Of a stretch of DNA of 64,000 bases, positions 43,700-56,640 are shown piece after piece. Each line of letters starts with the position of its first letter. Positions within the stretch are counted from its first letter, which is position 1. The notes beneath the pieces were generated by a model that saw nothing but the letters and a program-made list of their open reading frames with translations, did no database searches and was not told the origin of the DNA. The stretch lies in contig NC_083345.1 in NCBI RefSeq assembly GCF_019175385.1, positions 15,400,027-15,464,026 of the forward strand. Direction: 5' to 3'. The DNA comes from Lycium barbarum. Lineage: Eukaryota; Streptophyta; Magnoliopsida; Solanales; Solanaceae. The translations under genes were made by a program, and so were the position numbers.

Positions 43700-44920
43700 A
43701 TGGATAGTGGTTGTTCGAAATATATGAGTGGAAGAATAGATGGTTTCCTCTCACTTAAAGCCTTCCAAGGAGGGAGTGTGTCTTTTAGAAATGACAAAAA
43801 AGGATATATTCTTGGTGTTAGTAAAATTGGCAAGACACTCTCCCATGCAATTGAAAATTTGTATTATGTAAATGGATTAAAGTATAGCTTGTATTATGTA
43901 AATGGATTAAAGTATAGTGTGTCTCAAATCTGTGATGAGGGGAATGAAGTAAAGTTCTTGTCCTGCTCCTGCACTGTCGCCAATATCAAATATGGTGAAG
44001 TAGTGCTTATAGAAAAAAGGTTCAAGAATATCTATGTGGCAGATTTTGACTCATTAAATGGTGGGGATTTAACATGTCTCAGTGCCATGGATGATGATGC
44101 TGAACTATGGCACAGGCGACTGGGACATGCAAGCTTCTCTTTACTAAACAAGCTTGTTACAAAGGACCTGGTTCGTGGGCTGCCAAAGACCAAGTTTAAG
44201 GACCACAAGTCGTGTGATGCTTGCATAAGAGAGAAGCAGGTTAGATCCTCCTTCAAACCAAAGAAAGAAGTGAGTACTTCAAGGCCACTTGATCTTCTTC
44301 ATATGGATCTTTGTGGGACAATGAGAATTCCAAGCAGAGGAAGAGAGAAGTATATTTTTGTGATTGTCGATGACTATTCAAGATTCACTTGGACATTGTT
44401 TTTAAGAACCAAGGATAAAACAGTCCCCGTGTTCGTTGTTTTTGTGAAACTAAGAAATCACATTGTGAGTATCAGATCTGATCATGGTACTGAGACTAAA
44501 AATGCCAAGTTTGATGAATTCTGTGTTGAAAATAGTATAAGTTACAACTTCTCTGCTCCAAGAACACCACAACAAAATGGTGTTGTGAAAAAGAAAAACA
44601 AAACACTTGAAGATATAGCCAGAACAATGTTGATAGCCAGTGGTGTGCCTAAGAGCTTTTGGGCTGAAGCTGTCAGCACTGCCTATCACTTAATTAACAG
44701 GATGATTAGGTCCCTGCTCGAGAAGACAACTTATGAACTGCATAACGAGAGAAAACCCAAGCTGACTTACCTGAGAGCTTTTGGATGCAAATGCTTTGTT
44801 CTCAACAACGGTAAGGAGACCTTGCGAAAATTTGATCCAAAAGTGATGAAGAAATATTTCTTGGTTACTCTTCTCACAGCAAGGCATACAAGGTCTACAA
44901 TAAAAGAACTCAGTGTGTAG
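43700..44920 (+). pseudogene. Copia pol: protease and integrase, 406-codon open block
   Basis: Asp-Ser-Gly protease active-site motif at 43703-43711. The GAG-pre-integrase segment (LWHRRLGHAS near 44108) is followed by Cys pairs of the zinc-binding domain. Integrase catalytic Asp residues are at 44306 and 44480. The third catalytic position, 36 codons after the second Asp (44588-44590), is Lys (AAA) where D,D-35-E needs Glu. A 30-bp in-frame tandem duplication near 43859-43918 repeats LYYVNGLKYS. The block ends early at 44920. Confidence 0.9.
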
Positions 44921-45057
44921 AAGAAAGGGTGCATGTAATCTAAGATGAATCAAATGAATTGAGTGATAAATGGATACAGAATGATGAAGCTGAAGATGAA
45001 GAATTTACAAAAGTTCCTAATGAAGCAATAGAAATTTCAAATGGAAAGACTTAATTA

Positions 45058-46024
45058 ATGAGTCAAGTCAAGCAGAGTAATGAAGAGGATGCAACAGAAT
45101 CTCCAGAAGACACAGATGAACCTAGTCCCTCCATTACCCCACTAGAAGCTGAACATCAGGTAGTTGATGTTGTATTAGGTACTCCTCAGGTTGGACAAAG
45201 AAGTAGAAGTCATGTCTCTGATGATTTTAATGACAGATCGAACATGGAGGAACCTAGTCCCTCGAATTTTGATGTACAAGTATCCAACTGGAAGCACAAG
45301 TGATCTCATCCACTTCAAAATGTGATTACTCCCTTAGATTCTGGTATTCAAACCAAATCTTGGGCAAGATATATGTTTTTCTTCTCTGCCTTCTTGTCTC
45401 AAATTGAACCCAAGAATATCAAAGAAGCATTGAAAGATGTTAACTGGATAACTACTATGCAAGAAGAGCTTCATCAATTTGAGAGAAACAAAGTGTGGCA
45501 CCTGGTCCCTAGACCTTCAGACAGAATAGTGATTGGAACAAGATGGGTGTTTCGCAATTAGCATGGTGAATTTGGAAACACAACAAGTAATAAGGCAAGG
45601 CTAGTTGTTCAAGGATACAATCAAGAAGAAGGGATAGACTATAATGAGACCTTTTCCCCTGTTGCAAGAATAGAAGTAATCAAAATTCTTTGATTTTGCA
45701 TCTCATATGGAATTAAAATTGTTCCAAATGGATGTTAAAAGTGAATTTATAAATGGATATCTGAAAGAGGAAGTCTTTGTCAAGCAATCTTCTGGTTTTG
45801 AAAGTCATGAGCATGTTTACAAGCTTGACAAGGCTCTGTATGGTTTAAAGCCAGCTCATCGGGCATGTTATGAGAAATTCTCAAAATTCCTTTTTGAAAA
45901 TGGCTTTACAAGAGAGAAAATTGACAACACCTTGTTTCTGATGAAAAAGGGAAGAAATTTGTTGATTATGCAAGTCTATGTTTATGATATCATTTTTTGT
46001 CCTACAAATGACTCCTTGTGTTAA
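45058..46024 (+). pseudogene. Copia pol: reverse transcriptase, broken
   Basis: Open blocks 45058-45303, 45322-45561 and 45707-46024 are separated by stops and frameshifts. The RT motifs NKVWHLVPRP, FQMDVKSEF and ALYGLKPA are visible. The catalytic box reads Tyr-Val-Tyr-Asp at about 45977-45988 where active copia enzymes have Tyr-Val-Asp-Asp (TAT at 45983 replaces an Asp codon). It was inactive or decayed before or alongside the stops. Confidence 0.88.
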
Positions 46025-46039
46025 GTATTTGCAAACCTC

Positions 46040-46921
46040 ATGGGCAGTGAATTTGAGATGAGCATGATGGGTGAGTTAAATTTTTTCCTTGGGCTACAAG
46101 TTAAGAAAACGACAAGAGGCACCATGATCAGTCAAAATAATTACATCAAGGAGCTGCTGAAGAGATTTAAAATGGAAAATGCTAAGCCCATACCTACAAC
46201 TATTGCTACTCGGCTACACATGCATGAACCTGGTTCTCCTGTCAATGAAACAATGTATAGGGGTATTATTAGGTCCTTACTGTACCTGAATGCTAGCAGA
46301 CTTGACATTTTTTTTTTTTTTTGTGTTGGCTTGTGTGCGAGATTTCAATCAAGTCTAAAAGAATCACATTTGAAAGCTGCAAAAAGAATTTTGAAGTATC
46401 TTAAAGGGACTCCAGACCTGATCCTTTTCTACCCTTCAGGAGATAATTTTGACTTGGTTGGATATGTTGATGTTGATTATGCTGGATACTTGGTGGATAG
46501 AAAGAGCACATCTAAAATGGCACACTTTTTGGTGTCATGCTTGATCTCATCTAGTACAAAGAAATAAAATTATGTGGCTCTTTCTACTGCAGAAGCTGAA
46601 TATGTAGTTGTTGCCTCTTGTTGTGCTCAGTTTTTATGGATCAAACAATAACTTGAGGGTTTTGGTGTGCTTACTAATTGTGTACCCTTGTTGTGTGATA
46701 ATACAAGTGCACTCAACATGGAAACAAATCCAGCACAATATAAAAAGACCATGCACATTGATGTTAGGCACCATTTTCTAAGGGATAATGTTGAAAAATT
46801 GTTGATTCGTATGAACTTCTGCAAGACAGAGGACCAAGTAGCAGAAATCTTCACAAAGGCATTAGGCAGGGAGCACTTTGAAAGAAATCGCTTGGAGTTG
46901 GGGTTGATCAAGCTCAACTAG
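46040..46921 (+). pseudogene. Copia pol: RT C-terminus and RNase H
   Basis: The block 46040-46567 holds the MGELNFFLGLQV segment and the connection domain. RNase H motifs (STAEAEY near 46587, CDNTSA near 46696, DVRHHF near 46762) continue across a TAA at 46565-46567 and a second stop near 46650, ending at 46919-46921. A run of 18 or so T at 46309-46322 encodes an unusual Phe run and probably reflects slippage. Confidence 0.88.
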
Positions 46922-47496
46922 TTACCTCTCAACAAGTTCCCTCAATGATTGACTATAATAGAAGGAAAGGTACAATTCTAAAAAGTGTTTTTTGGTGGCA
47001 TCTAACTCATTTCTATACTGTTACAGGTATACACTCATGACCTTTTTAGGACAACACAAGTATAGATGATGTTGCACTCTTAGAGTTTTTGCCTTTTTTT
47101 TTTCAAAAATTGTTAAGGAACTTGATTCCCCTGACTCAGGTTAGTGGTCTATTCACTACTTATGTGTGTTTTGAATTGCTTAGAGTGCCATGTCATTAAA
47201 TTCTTCCCGCCTCCAATTCCCAAATTAAGCCTAAATCGGTTTGCCCTTTGTGAATCGAGCCGATGAACAAGACACCTTTTCTTCACACCCAGTCAAAACC
47301 GGTTCCTTGCTTACTTATTGAACCCAAAATAATTCATCCAGCTTCTCACTTAAACTCACAAAGCACACAACTCTATAGTTTCTTTCTCTAAACTCAAAAA
47401 AAAAAATGTTTCACTCTCAACTCTTCATACCCTCTTCACTTTATGTCTTGTCGGACCAAATCAACCATATATCAACCATAATCTACCACTTTTACC

Positions 47497-50100
47497 ATGC
47501 CAGAAACAAACCCCACCATGTCACCTTCCAAATCCCCAATCCCGTTTGAACCAAAATCTCAGAGTTCACCCCTAAAATTCCTAATTTCTCTTGACCAAAA
47601 CCCCTCAATCTCACCCTTAGGACCAATGATTTTTGGTCCCCCAAGAACTCGTAAGAGTCAAACTCCTAAGAAATTTATGTCTACATCCTCTACCTCTATT
47701 CCTGAAGAAAACCCATACTCGATTGGAAGTGGTAAGACAGTCTCTATGTCAAAATTTCTGAAAAATATCGAGGGAGTCGAAGAAAAGGACGGAGATGTCG
47801 AGGTTACTAGTCAAACGCATGTGATAGAAGTCGTTGGTACAGAGGAATAGGAATGTGTTGTTAAAAAAGTAATTTCTGAGGAAACATCTGGAAACCCAAG
47901 TAAACCCACTCTCTCTGATAGTACTAAAGCTGCTGACTCCTTTGTAGATCATCTTTTTATGGGACTCTTAGTGAGAGGGAAAGGGGTAGATCTAACATTT
48001 TGGAAAGTGAAGCAGAGATTGTTGCAAGGTTTGTTGAAATCTTGAATGCAAGGGAAACTGAGAAAGGAATAGGTCCCCTCACTCAGGGGGAATCTGTGAC
48101 TGAACATGAAAAAGGGGGAATTAGATGAGGGAACTGGTCCCTACAACCAAGGGTAGTCTGAGTCTCCTGTGATTAAGACGGCACCTACTTGGGATGAGAC
48201 ACTAGGTTCCTCCAGGGCTAACCTAGATATCAACCTCAACCCCCAATCCGTGTTCACTATTAATGTACCCTTGGTAGATCTCCCATCTGGGAAAAAACCT
48301 GGCCCTACTAATCCTTTTCAGCAAGTTGATGAGGCTGATGATAAGGTTTTGAATATTGTGTTCAAACAAACCTCTAAGGCAGAGAAAACGGCTCGCTCAA
48401 AGGAAATGAAGCATATTGCCCACAAGGCACCCAACACCAAACAAAAGAAAAAGCTTAATAGATTCTACGTTGAAAGCAAATAAGGAGAAAAACTCCTTGA
48501 AGCAAAAGAGGAAGTTGGTTGATGAGGTGGAAGAGTCACCTGCATATGTGGTGACTATAGATGATGAAGATGATGAAGTGGATGAGTCCTCACTTTTTAG
48601 AAAAAATTCCAAGAAGGGAAAAATGGAGAAAGGAAAATTTGTTGAGAAAGTTGATACAGATGATAAGGTTGAAACGACTGAGAAGAAGAAGAGTGAGTCT
48701 CGCTCAATTCGAAATCGAAAGGGTAGTTTGGATGGGGAACTAGGTTCTTCATCAAAGAAACAAAAGACGGAACTGTCTAAGTGAGAGAGGAATGAGATTC
48801 TGAAATCTCAAAAGGTACTGCTGGGAAGATTTTTTGATCCTGACATTACAGAGAAAGATGGGATTAAGGAACTCCTTGACATAGTTGAATTCCAGTAATG
48901 GAATCATCTATTTGTTCTTCCAGGTCCCAAAGTCTTTGAAGCAAAAGTTTTCAATTTCTATGCTAACTTATCTGTTACTGATGATGATACTCTGATGTTG
49001 TATGTGAATGGGACTAAATTAGTTCTGGATGAGGAGGGACTGCTTCGCCCGATTTCATGAATCTTATTATTAAGAGAGAAGGGACTGTATTATTATTAAG
49101 AGATAATGGACTGTATCTGGGACAAAGCTGTTTAGGAAAGAGTTCAAACCTAAATACCAGCTCTTGTTTGATTTGTTCAACAAAGTGCTACTTTTCAGGT
49201 CTGAGAGAAGGTCAATTGTATCCATCTCTGATCTAGTTCTCATTGAAGCATTAGGAACATTCACCTCCATTATCCTGCCAAGTCTTATGATAGAGCACAT
49301 TATGAAAGTTACTAATACGAAGGACGTCAAGGATGGTCTTCCCTACGGGTTCTTTCTCACCAAGGTCTTTGAGTAATTTGAAGTTAAAATGAGAAAGGCA
49401 ACCATAGGGACCGGGAAACAAATGTTCATTTTAGGTACCTTGAAGGAGTGCGAGTGTGTGCCGAAAAAGGAAGGGTTGGAAGCAATTCCACCATTTCAAG
49501 CTTGATTGAGGCTCAAGAACTGGCAACCGCTGAGATCCATAAGTTACAAGCTAAAAATGCTATCTTAAAATCTCAGCTTGCTAAAAAAGGCAGAGAACCA
49601 GGTCCCAATGGTCCCTTGGTAGAAAAAAAAATGCTCAGATGAAGGCTGACAATAAAAAGCTAAGGAAACAAGTAGAGGACCTGAAAAAACAACTGATCCT
49701 TGATCAGAGGACTGCCATTGAGCAGGTGGACAAGCTCCTCAAAACTTTAGCTCCTAAGTTTTTCCCTACCTATACTTTCCTCTCCTTAGCCCCCCTGACC
49801 TTAAGCCTTTATGAATCCTTTTGATCCTTGTTTAATAATGATGTTGGTACTCTTGGCAGTTTGACTGTCACATTTTGTAGTGTTGAAACTGCTCTATTTT
49901 TCTTATGTTTGATTATCAAATTTGGGCAATTACTCTGTTTTTGTGCAATGCAATTACCTTTTTTGTTCCTGCTATTGCTTATGTTCTGTTTCCCAAGTGG
50001 CCATGAGTTAATGCTGCTGAACTTCTTTTTGCTTGTGCCGCTTTCTTTACTATTTTCAATGATGCCAAAAGGGGGAAGTAATTCAAGGGGTTCGGGTTAA
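47497..50100 (+). pseudogene. Extra (envelope-like) ORF region downstream of pol
   Basis: Fragments of one long frame lie at 47497-47850, 48169-48784, 49448-49824 and 49828-50100. The N-terminal part is Ser/Pro-rich and basic. A Lys/Glu/Asp-rich region follows, then a clear coiled coil (49448-49760), then a strongly hydrophobic stretch (49850-50060) that could span membranes. This architecture matches the envelope-like ORF of Sirevirus-type copia elements. That identity is inference: I cannot show sequence homology and the function of such ORFs is unproven. Several stops and frameshifts break it. Confidence 0.6.
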
Positions 50101-50228
50101 TTTATATATGCTATTGATGTTGTTACTATTAACATGTTTTTATGATTGGAAGGATAAGTATGATTCGCAGGGGGAACAAGTGGGAGTTTGTTTCTTAGGG
50201 GGATATCAATTATGGGTTTGTCATCATC

Positions 50229-50240
50229 AAAAAAGGAAAA
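50229..50240 (+). other. Polypurine tract before the 3' LTR
   Basis: AAAAAAGGAAAA ends two bases before the TGATAAG start of the 3' LTR. A second purine block (AGGGGGAACAAGTGGGAG) lies at about 50168. Confidence 0.7.
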
Positions 50241-50242
50241 AT

Positions 50243-50989
50243 TGATAAGTTATGATATTTCATGTTTTGATGGTTTGCCAAACATACTTGAGGAACCAGA
50301 CAGGAACTAGATGTGATCAGTTCCCTTAGCCCTCGTGCAGTCAACTCTACAGTTGTAAAGCTGCTGCATTGTACCGCCTGGCAGCAGTGCAGCAGCATAG
50401 TTGTAGCTTGCTAGAGGCCAAAGCAAACAATGAAATGTCCCTCTCACATCTCACATGCTCTCTCATATATAAACGACATATTATAAGGTTTAACCTAACA
50501 CTTGCAAATCTGAAATTATAATTTCTCTCAAGTGTCAGCCGCCACTGCTCTAGAGATTCTCTCAAGAACAGAGCTGCTACAAACTCAAGGACCAGATCCC
50601 GATACTGAAGATGTCTTAAGTCCTTATGTTTGTTGAGTCTTCGTCTTTTGTTCTTTACTTGTAATCCTACACTACTTTCAAGAAGTGTCATAATAGGACA
50701 GATCTCAACCTTTATCATTTGGTTTTGTTGGCTAGAGTTAGTCAATGTTTGTTCTTTGCAATAGATTTATTGTAAGGGGTGAGAGATTAAGAGTTTAATT
50801 CCTAGGTTGTAATCTGAAGTTGCTCAGTTATAGTGAAGTTGGGAAATCCTACTTCGGTAGGTCGTGATTTTTAATCGCTTAAGTAAGGAGTTTTCAACAT
50901 AAATATCTTGTGTTATTTAATTTTTGTCTTTACTTTAAGGAATAGATAGAGAACCTCTACACTATTTGGTGGACTCTTAGTTTCTATCA
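50243..50989 (+). repeat. 3' LTR of the copia element
   Basis: 747 bp, starts TGATAAGTT and ends TTTCTATCA. Followed by the TCTTG target duplication at 50990-50994. Confidence 0.9.
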
Positions 50990-50994
50990 TCTTG

Positions 50995-52020
50995 TCTAAT
51001 CTTGTGTAGTTGCACGTCCATCTTAGCATCTGCATCTCTACTACACTCGTTTTATGAAAGTCTGGAAAGAAGAAATTTGAAAAAGGACATGAAAACATCA
51101 TTAAAGACCTTTGGGGCTTGTTTTGAATTTTTCTGTCTGCATATTTGTTATTTGTTTCGATAGGGTAATATTGAATTTTCTTAGAAATATCTTAAGAAGC
51201 TTGAATATCAATTTTGGGGGTGTTTGTAGATGATTTGAGACGGATTTTCATAACGTAGAATGAAGGTAGATGAAGACTCCATTCGTGTATCCGTTGTGTG
51301 TGTGTGTATATATATATGTTTATCTATATATGTTTATCTCCTATATATAAACTATGTATATCTATGAAAATCTATGTAATATATACAAATATACAAAATG
51401 TATAGATGATATACGCATGTTGCGGTGGCGGATTCCAGGCCTGAGTTTTGACTCAGATTCCGTTCAAATCACATCCAATCATTCTCAAATTTTGTATCTA
51501 GCTTCGTTCATATGTTTCCAACGAATCCCAACCACTCAACTAAGAAAAACTATTAAAGTTTCATATACAAATTTAGTTGTGACTTTAAGAATGAGATTTT
51601 AACATTGATGAACTGGGAGGATTTTTTTTATTTTTTATTTTTTTAACAGTGGTGGAATTCAGTAATTCAGAAGTGATGGTACAATGGATGACCAAATGAA
51701 TCAATCTAGTTGGTAGTGGGTGAATCTCATGCAGTATTACTTATTAGGATTTAGTTATTTGCTGCCATTTTATGGGTTATAATTGCGAAGTATAATTGCT
51801 TAAATTCTGCCAATAATTATTACACTGATAAATATGTGCTAATATCTCAGTTCAGCCAAAATTTGCACCACTTCACATAGTTGCATTTGACCTTTTCCCT
51901 TGTTAAAAAAAGTCTACACTTGGTCAATAAGGATAAATTTCACCACTAAACTAAATTTCCGCAAGTGTTAGGTTAGTGTTGTTATCTATCAATTTTCTCT
52001 TTGAATATTTGCATTATCCA
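50995..52020. other. Intergenic DNA, no gene seen
   Basis: AT-rich, with a TG/TA microsatellite-like stretch near 51295-51320. Confidence 0.45.
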
Positions 52021-52620
52021 ACTTCAAAAATAGTTAGATAATTGGACACTTGCTGACTACTACTTTTCAAGGCAGAAAGGTTGCATAGATGCATTGTACT
52101 GCAATTTGACACTGTTCTTTGTTGACTAAGAAACACACACCTGCACCAATGTGTATTAGAGCTTAATTTTTTATTATAATATAATTATCTCGAAATTATA
52201 ATTAGACGTGTATAAATTGTGTTTTGCTTATCCCGTGTACTCATTGTTTAATAAAAAAATAATTGACACTAAATTAAAATCCTTTTATTTAAATATAGTC
52301 AACAGGAGAACAAGGAAAATCGTAAGATTAACCTGTTAAGTAGATAAATGCTCACGAAAAAAGAGAGGAAGAAATAATCGAGTAACTTGCATTTTCCTTA
52401 TACTCATAACGTTCTCGTTCACAAACGAAAAAAAAATTATAAACTTTGATGAAATAAAATTCAACCTTAAAAAAGAGGCAATGATAACTGCATCATTTGG
52501 AGGAAGAATATAGAACTGAAGACTTAACCATCTAAAATTAAACAATGTCTTACTTGGAATTCATTAAGAACAGAGAAACCACAAAGTTTTGCTGCCACTG
52601 CTATGTAATCAAATCCACAA
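52021..52620. repeat. Block duplicated at 62.95-63.8 kb (copy 1)
   Basis: Shared phrases in the same order are GACTACTACTTTTC, TTGTTGACTAAGAAACAC, TTACTTGGAATTCAT and ACCACAAAGTTTT. The alignment is diverged with indels. No gene is recognised in it. Confidence 0.75.
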
Positions 52621-52761
52621 ATCAATAGTTAAGATGGAATATATAAATTCTGTGTATTTATTTCGCTCTATTTGAGCTCATGAAAATAAATCAGGCTCCA
52701 TGTAGAATATCAACACACTGATGCAACACATGATCATCCATAATATTATGTTCTTCCGAGA

Positions 52762-52764
<3 letters not shown>

Positions 52765-52804
<40 letters not shown>
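52765..52804. repeat. Poly-A run of about 40
   Basis: Uninterrupted A run. It could be the tail of an unrecognised retroposon, but no target duplication was found. Confidence 0.9.
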
Positions 52805-52806
<2 letters not shown>

Positions 52807-53227
52807 AACCTTTTTTCTCCAAAATGGAAATACACTTGAGAGTTCCATAGTATAGCGAAAAAATAGAAGGCTTTTTTATCAGGGCTTCAAGAGAGTATTT
52901 CAAGATTGTGTATTTATACCTTTTGCCATTATATTGGTTTTTAGAAGTAGTAGTAGTAGAATAATTTTAGGTATCTATATCAGCTAAGGGTCAACTTAAT
53001 TGCTGTTGAGACCTTTACATTATTGCTGAATCATCCACATGTGCTGGACCGTACCCCAAAAGCCAACTCAGCAGTAAGGTCAGTGGATGTGGAATTCTAC
53101 TATGATGAGTATGATATATTATATTAATATAGATAAATAGTGTTAATCTAAATATAAATATAAAGTATTTTAAAATCTCTCTATATATAAATTTGAAACT
53201 ATCCAAACCCATAAATTATATGAGATG

Positions 53228-53282
53228 GATGTCGTGATCCCCCACTTGTGGGTTTACACGAGGTATGTTGTTATTGTTGTTT
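53228..53282 (+). mobile_element. TS-type SINE remnant
   Basis: CCCACTTGTGGGTTTACACG followed by GGTATGTTGTTATTGTTG is a decayed TS SINE 3' end. No target duplication was resolved. Confidence 0.6.
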
Positions 53283-54049
53283 GGATGTTGTGATCGAAAT
53301 CGCCAAGTGTCATGCGGGAGCTAACAAAGTTTAGACGATGATAAATAAGATGGTAAAGAAAAATATACCAAAAGAGACCTCATGAATTTTTTATATAATT
53401 TTGATCAATTGACCTACATATGAACAATTCACTAATATAAAAAAGGTACAGAAATATAGGAAAAAATTCTCCCTCAAAACAAGACTCTCCAGTACTAAAG
53501 GACTACATTACAAATATTGTAAAGTGAGAGAACAAAATCCTCAATTTATAGTGGAAAATATTTTTCTCCAAAAAGAAAAATAATCCAAATATGAAGAACC
53601 TTATATTTTTCTTTTAGAATAAATTAAATTAATTATAGTAAATATTTTGTCCTTCCTTCAAGTAAAATGAAGATCAAAATATGATAAAAAAACAATTAGG
53701 GCAAACACCTAATAATGAAGATCTACTTAATTGTGTGATATTATATATTGCCTTGAACACCTTATAGATAATGCATTATAGATCCACTAGTCCACCTATA
53801 CAATCACTATCACCTAGTAATATACCAAGAAAGAGTGTTGAACAAATTTGACACGTAAATTTTAAAGGAATAAAGACAATGAATACAACATTGCTAAGAC
53901 AAGACTTTGGACCTTTACTTAACAGTCGATTTTGTTGATTGGACCACATATGAAATATTATCAATAATGAATCTAGGCACTTAAAAGTTGGGAACTATTT
54001 GGGACCCACCATCTATCTTTGTTTTCTCCAACTTTTTTTTTTAATAAGT

Positions 54050-54187
54050 GGTGTCAAAATTATATCCGGAATTATAATTTTGAGACTAATTTATTTCACT
54101 TCTTGGGATTATTTTATCCCATCTTAATAAGGTATAATATCCACCCTTAGGATATTTCAGTCTATACCATGCACCAAACAACCCCTA
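54050..54187. mobile_element. PIF-like MITE remnant (GGTCGTTTGG family)
   Basis: TTGGGATTATTTTATCCCAT and the right end TGCACCAAACAACCCC match the family at 7908 and 17569. The left end is degraded. Confidence 0.5.
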
Positions 54188-56640
54188 ATAGTTTTCTTTC
54201 TCAATCAAGAAAATCCTTTTCTTACTCCCTTCACTTCAAACTAAAGCCAACTATTTTATTTTATTTTGCTTTTTGTTTTGTGAAAAGGAGATAGGACATT
54301 GACTATCCCTTTCCACGTCTGAATTTGACATAAGTTACTCGGCTCCTAAATTTGTCTCAAATACTGCTAGTTGGATCCACTACAAACTCATAAATTTACT
54401 ATTAAACCAGATTTGCATCGTATATGACTCATATTAAAGTAAGAATGATTCCTACCAGAAGATATTCTAATGGTTCAAGTTCAAGATAACTAGTTAAGAA
54501 TTGAGTGAACGTACCTATCTCGCCACACCTCTTGATTGACAGGACTGGTAAAGCTTGCAACATAAACTGGTTCATTTTTATTTAGCTACCCAAATTCCAA
54601 GGCGATGATAATTTTCACACTAGATTGTCACATAAGTTTCCTACTTTTTAGTAAGTGTGTCAAAATTTTAAAAATAACTCAAAATTTTAAAAATAACTTT
54701 TTATGATTAACATAAGAAACTAGTGTAAAGACATTACTATTGTAATAAGTTTATTTTATGCTTCACATAACTGACACAATTATGTGAGATCTTTTTTCTT
54801 GTTCACAAATAAATGGGTCTAAATCTTATATTTTTTTTTCACAAACTTTAAGCCTGTCAATTTGTAAAACGAAAAGAAATTTCACACAATTATGTCAGTA
54901 ATGCGAAACGGAAAGAAATTTATTCTACTGCTATATAATATCAGTGCACATAACATAACATTGATTGTTATGGCACTAGCTCGGACTCTCGGATTTAGCA
55001 AACGTAGTGGGCATGAAGATATTTATTGCCTCCTATTTACCCAAATGATACTCCTTACGAATGACGATTGGACCTCACCGTGCTCTTCTGGCCTAGCCTT
55101 GCTCATACAACGCCGACGTCAATGAAGAATGCTACGTGATTGATCCTTCGAGTAGTCATAAAAAAAATTGTTATGTCAGTTTATGTTTTGAGGAATGCAA
55201 GCAAAAAGGTTGAAAAGAAAGGTTGGTCATTGGTGTACAGAAAATTAGAGACCAACAAAAGAATCACAGCCTAGCTACCAGAACCAGACAAAGGATATAT
55301 GGCCACATGTGGCCATGGCCATAGAGTGACTTTCTGGCCATAACCTCATAAAAGTTTGTTGAGCTTTCAAGGGGTGTCTGCTGTTATATTTGGACAAAAT
55401 GGGACCAAAAGAAAGGACAAATTTAGGAATTTAAAAGTGACATATCCATCAACATTCATATAATCCAGTGATCAACATTGAGATATTATCAAAAATATCT
55501 ACATTATCAAAAATATCTATCAACTAACTGATAGCAGTATAATAATGGAAAGCGGAAACACTCGAAAATAGTAGAATTATTTATCCATACGTCCTAAAAA
55601 GAATATTACTATTTGGCAAGTCAATTAGTCTTTTCTGGTACTTCAATTCTTTTTGGCTTGTGTAAGTTTACCAGTCCAAATTCGGATAACAGCCAACACT
55701 ACAATAATTATAATAATGATGCTATTTAGATAGCCGATTCTAACTAATTTGAAATTGAAGAGTAGTTAATTAAGTGATTGATCAATTTTTTCATATCGAT
55801 CTTACACTGTGAATATTTTGATATATCCCGTTCTATGTAGTTTCAAGTACATATTAATTTATTCTAGTTGAATAGATACGTCCTACTAGTGACAAACTAT
55901 ATATAATTCATACACAAGTAGTGCAGCAAATGATCAGCTCTTCTGCAAAAACTACACTTGTGTGGCAACATGTGTGTTCAAAGATGATTAATATCATTGT
56001 CCTTCACTAATTTTATTTATCACACCAAAGGAATAATAAGCCACTTAGTCCTCTTGGATCAACCCAAAAACCCAATTAGCAGGTGTTCAACTTTACAAAG
56101 TACTTTCGTTAAAATGTTCCTACTTAGTACGCTTGAATAGTACGAAATATATAAAGTTCAGGTACCTCACTTAAACTGCTTTGTGACTTAGATATATACT
56201 CCATTAGATTATTCATTCGATTGAGAAAGGAAACAACACGACCTTCAAGGTCGTCACAACTAGCAATTTCGTAATTAGATCTCCGTCGTAGCAGATAGAC
56301 AGTAACATCATGGCCAACATAGCACCAATGACATAATGCTCTTACCTCATCAGAACAATAATACCATCCTCACAAATTCCTGTTCTCTGTTCTGTACTAG
56401 TACTAACAATTTTACCCAAAATTGCAAATTGCAATGGAAATGAGAGAGACTACAAATATGTCAAGATCTGCCTTGCAGGAAAACTATTTCGATATATAGT
56501 ATAACATGTGATTTCCGCTGAAATCTTACTATTCCATCAAAGGACTACTACGACTACATCATCATTGCTCTAGGAAAACCAACCTATTATTCCTATAGTA
56601 TTCTTTATCCACTGAGGGACGGCCAGCTTGACTGGTGGAT
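54188..56640. other. Intergenic DNA, no gene seen
   Basis: The open frame 54892-55125 has no recognisable motif. No RNA gene or element was identified. Confidence 0.45.

Larger units (their letters stand above)
34336..50989 (+). mobile_element. Sirevirus-like Ty1/copia retrotransposon, complete ends, heavily nested
   Basis: The LTRs are 34336-35117 and 50243-50989, both TGATAAG...TCTATCA. A 5-bp duplication, TCTTG, lies at 34331-34335 and 50990-50994. A primer-binding site and a polypurine tract are present. The order is gag, protease, integrase, RT, RNase H, the copia order. A long non-pol region with a coiled coil and hydrophobic segment follows pol, as in Sireviruses. By eye the LTRs differ at roughly one base in ten over their first 180 bases, so the insertion is old. 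Gag is interrupted by nested insertions at 35392-41956. All ORFs carry stops or frameshifts, so it is inactive. Confidence 0.9.
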
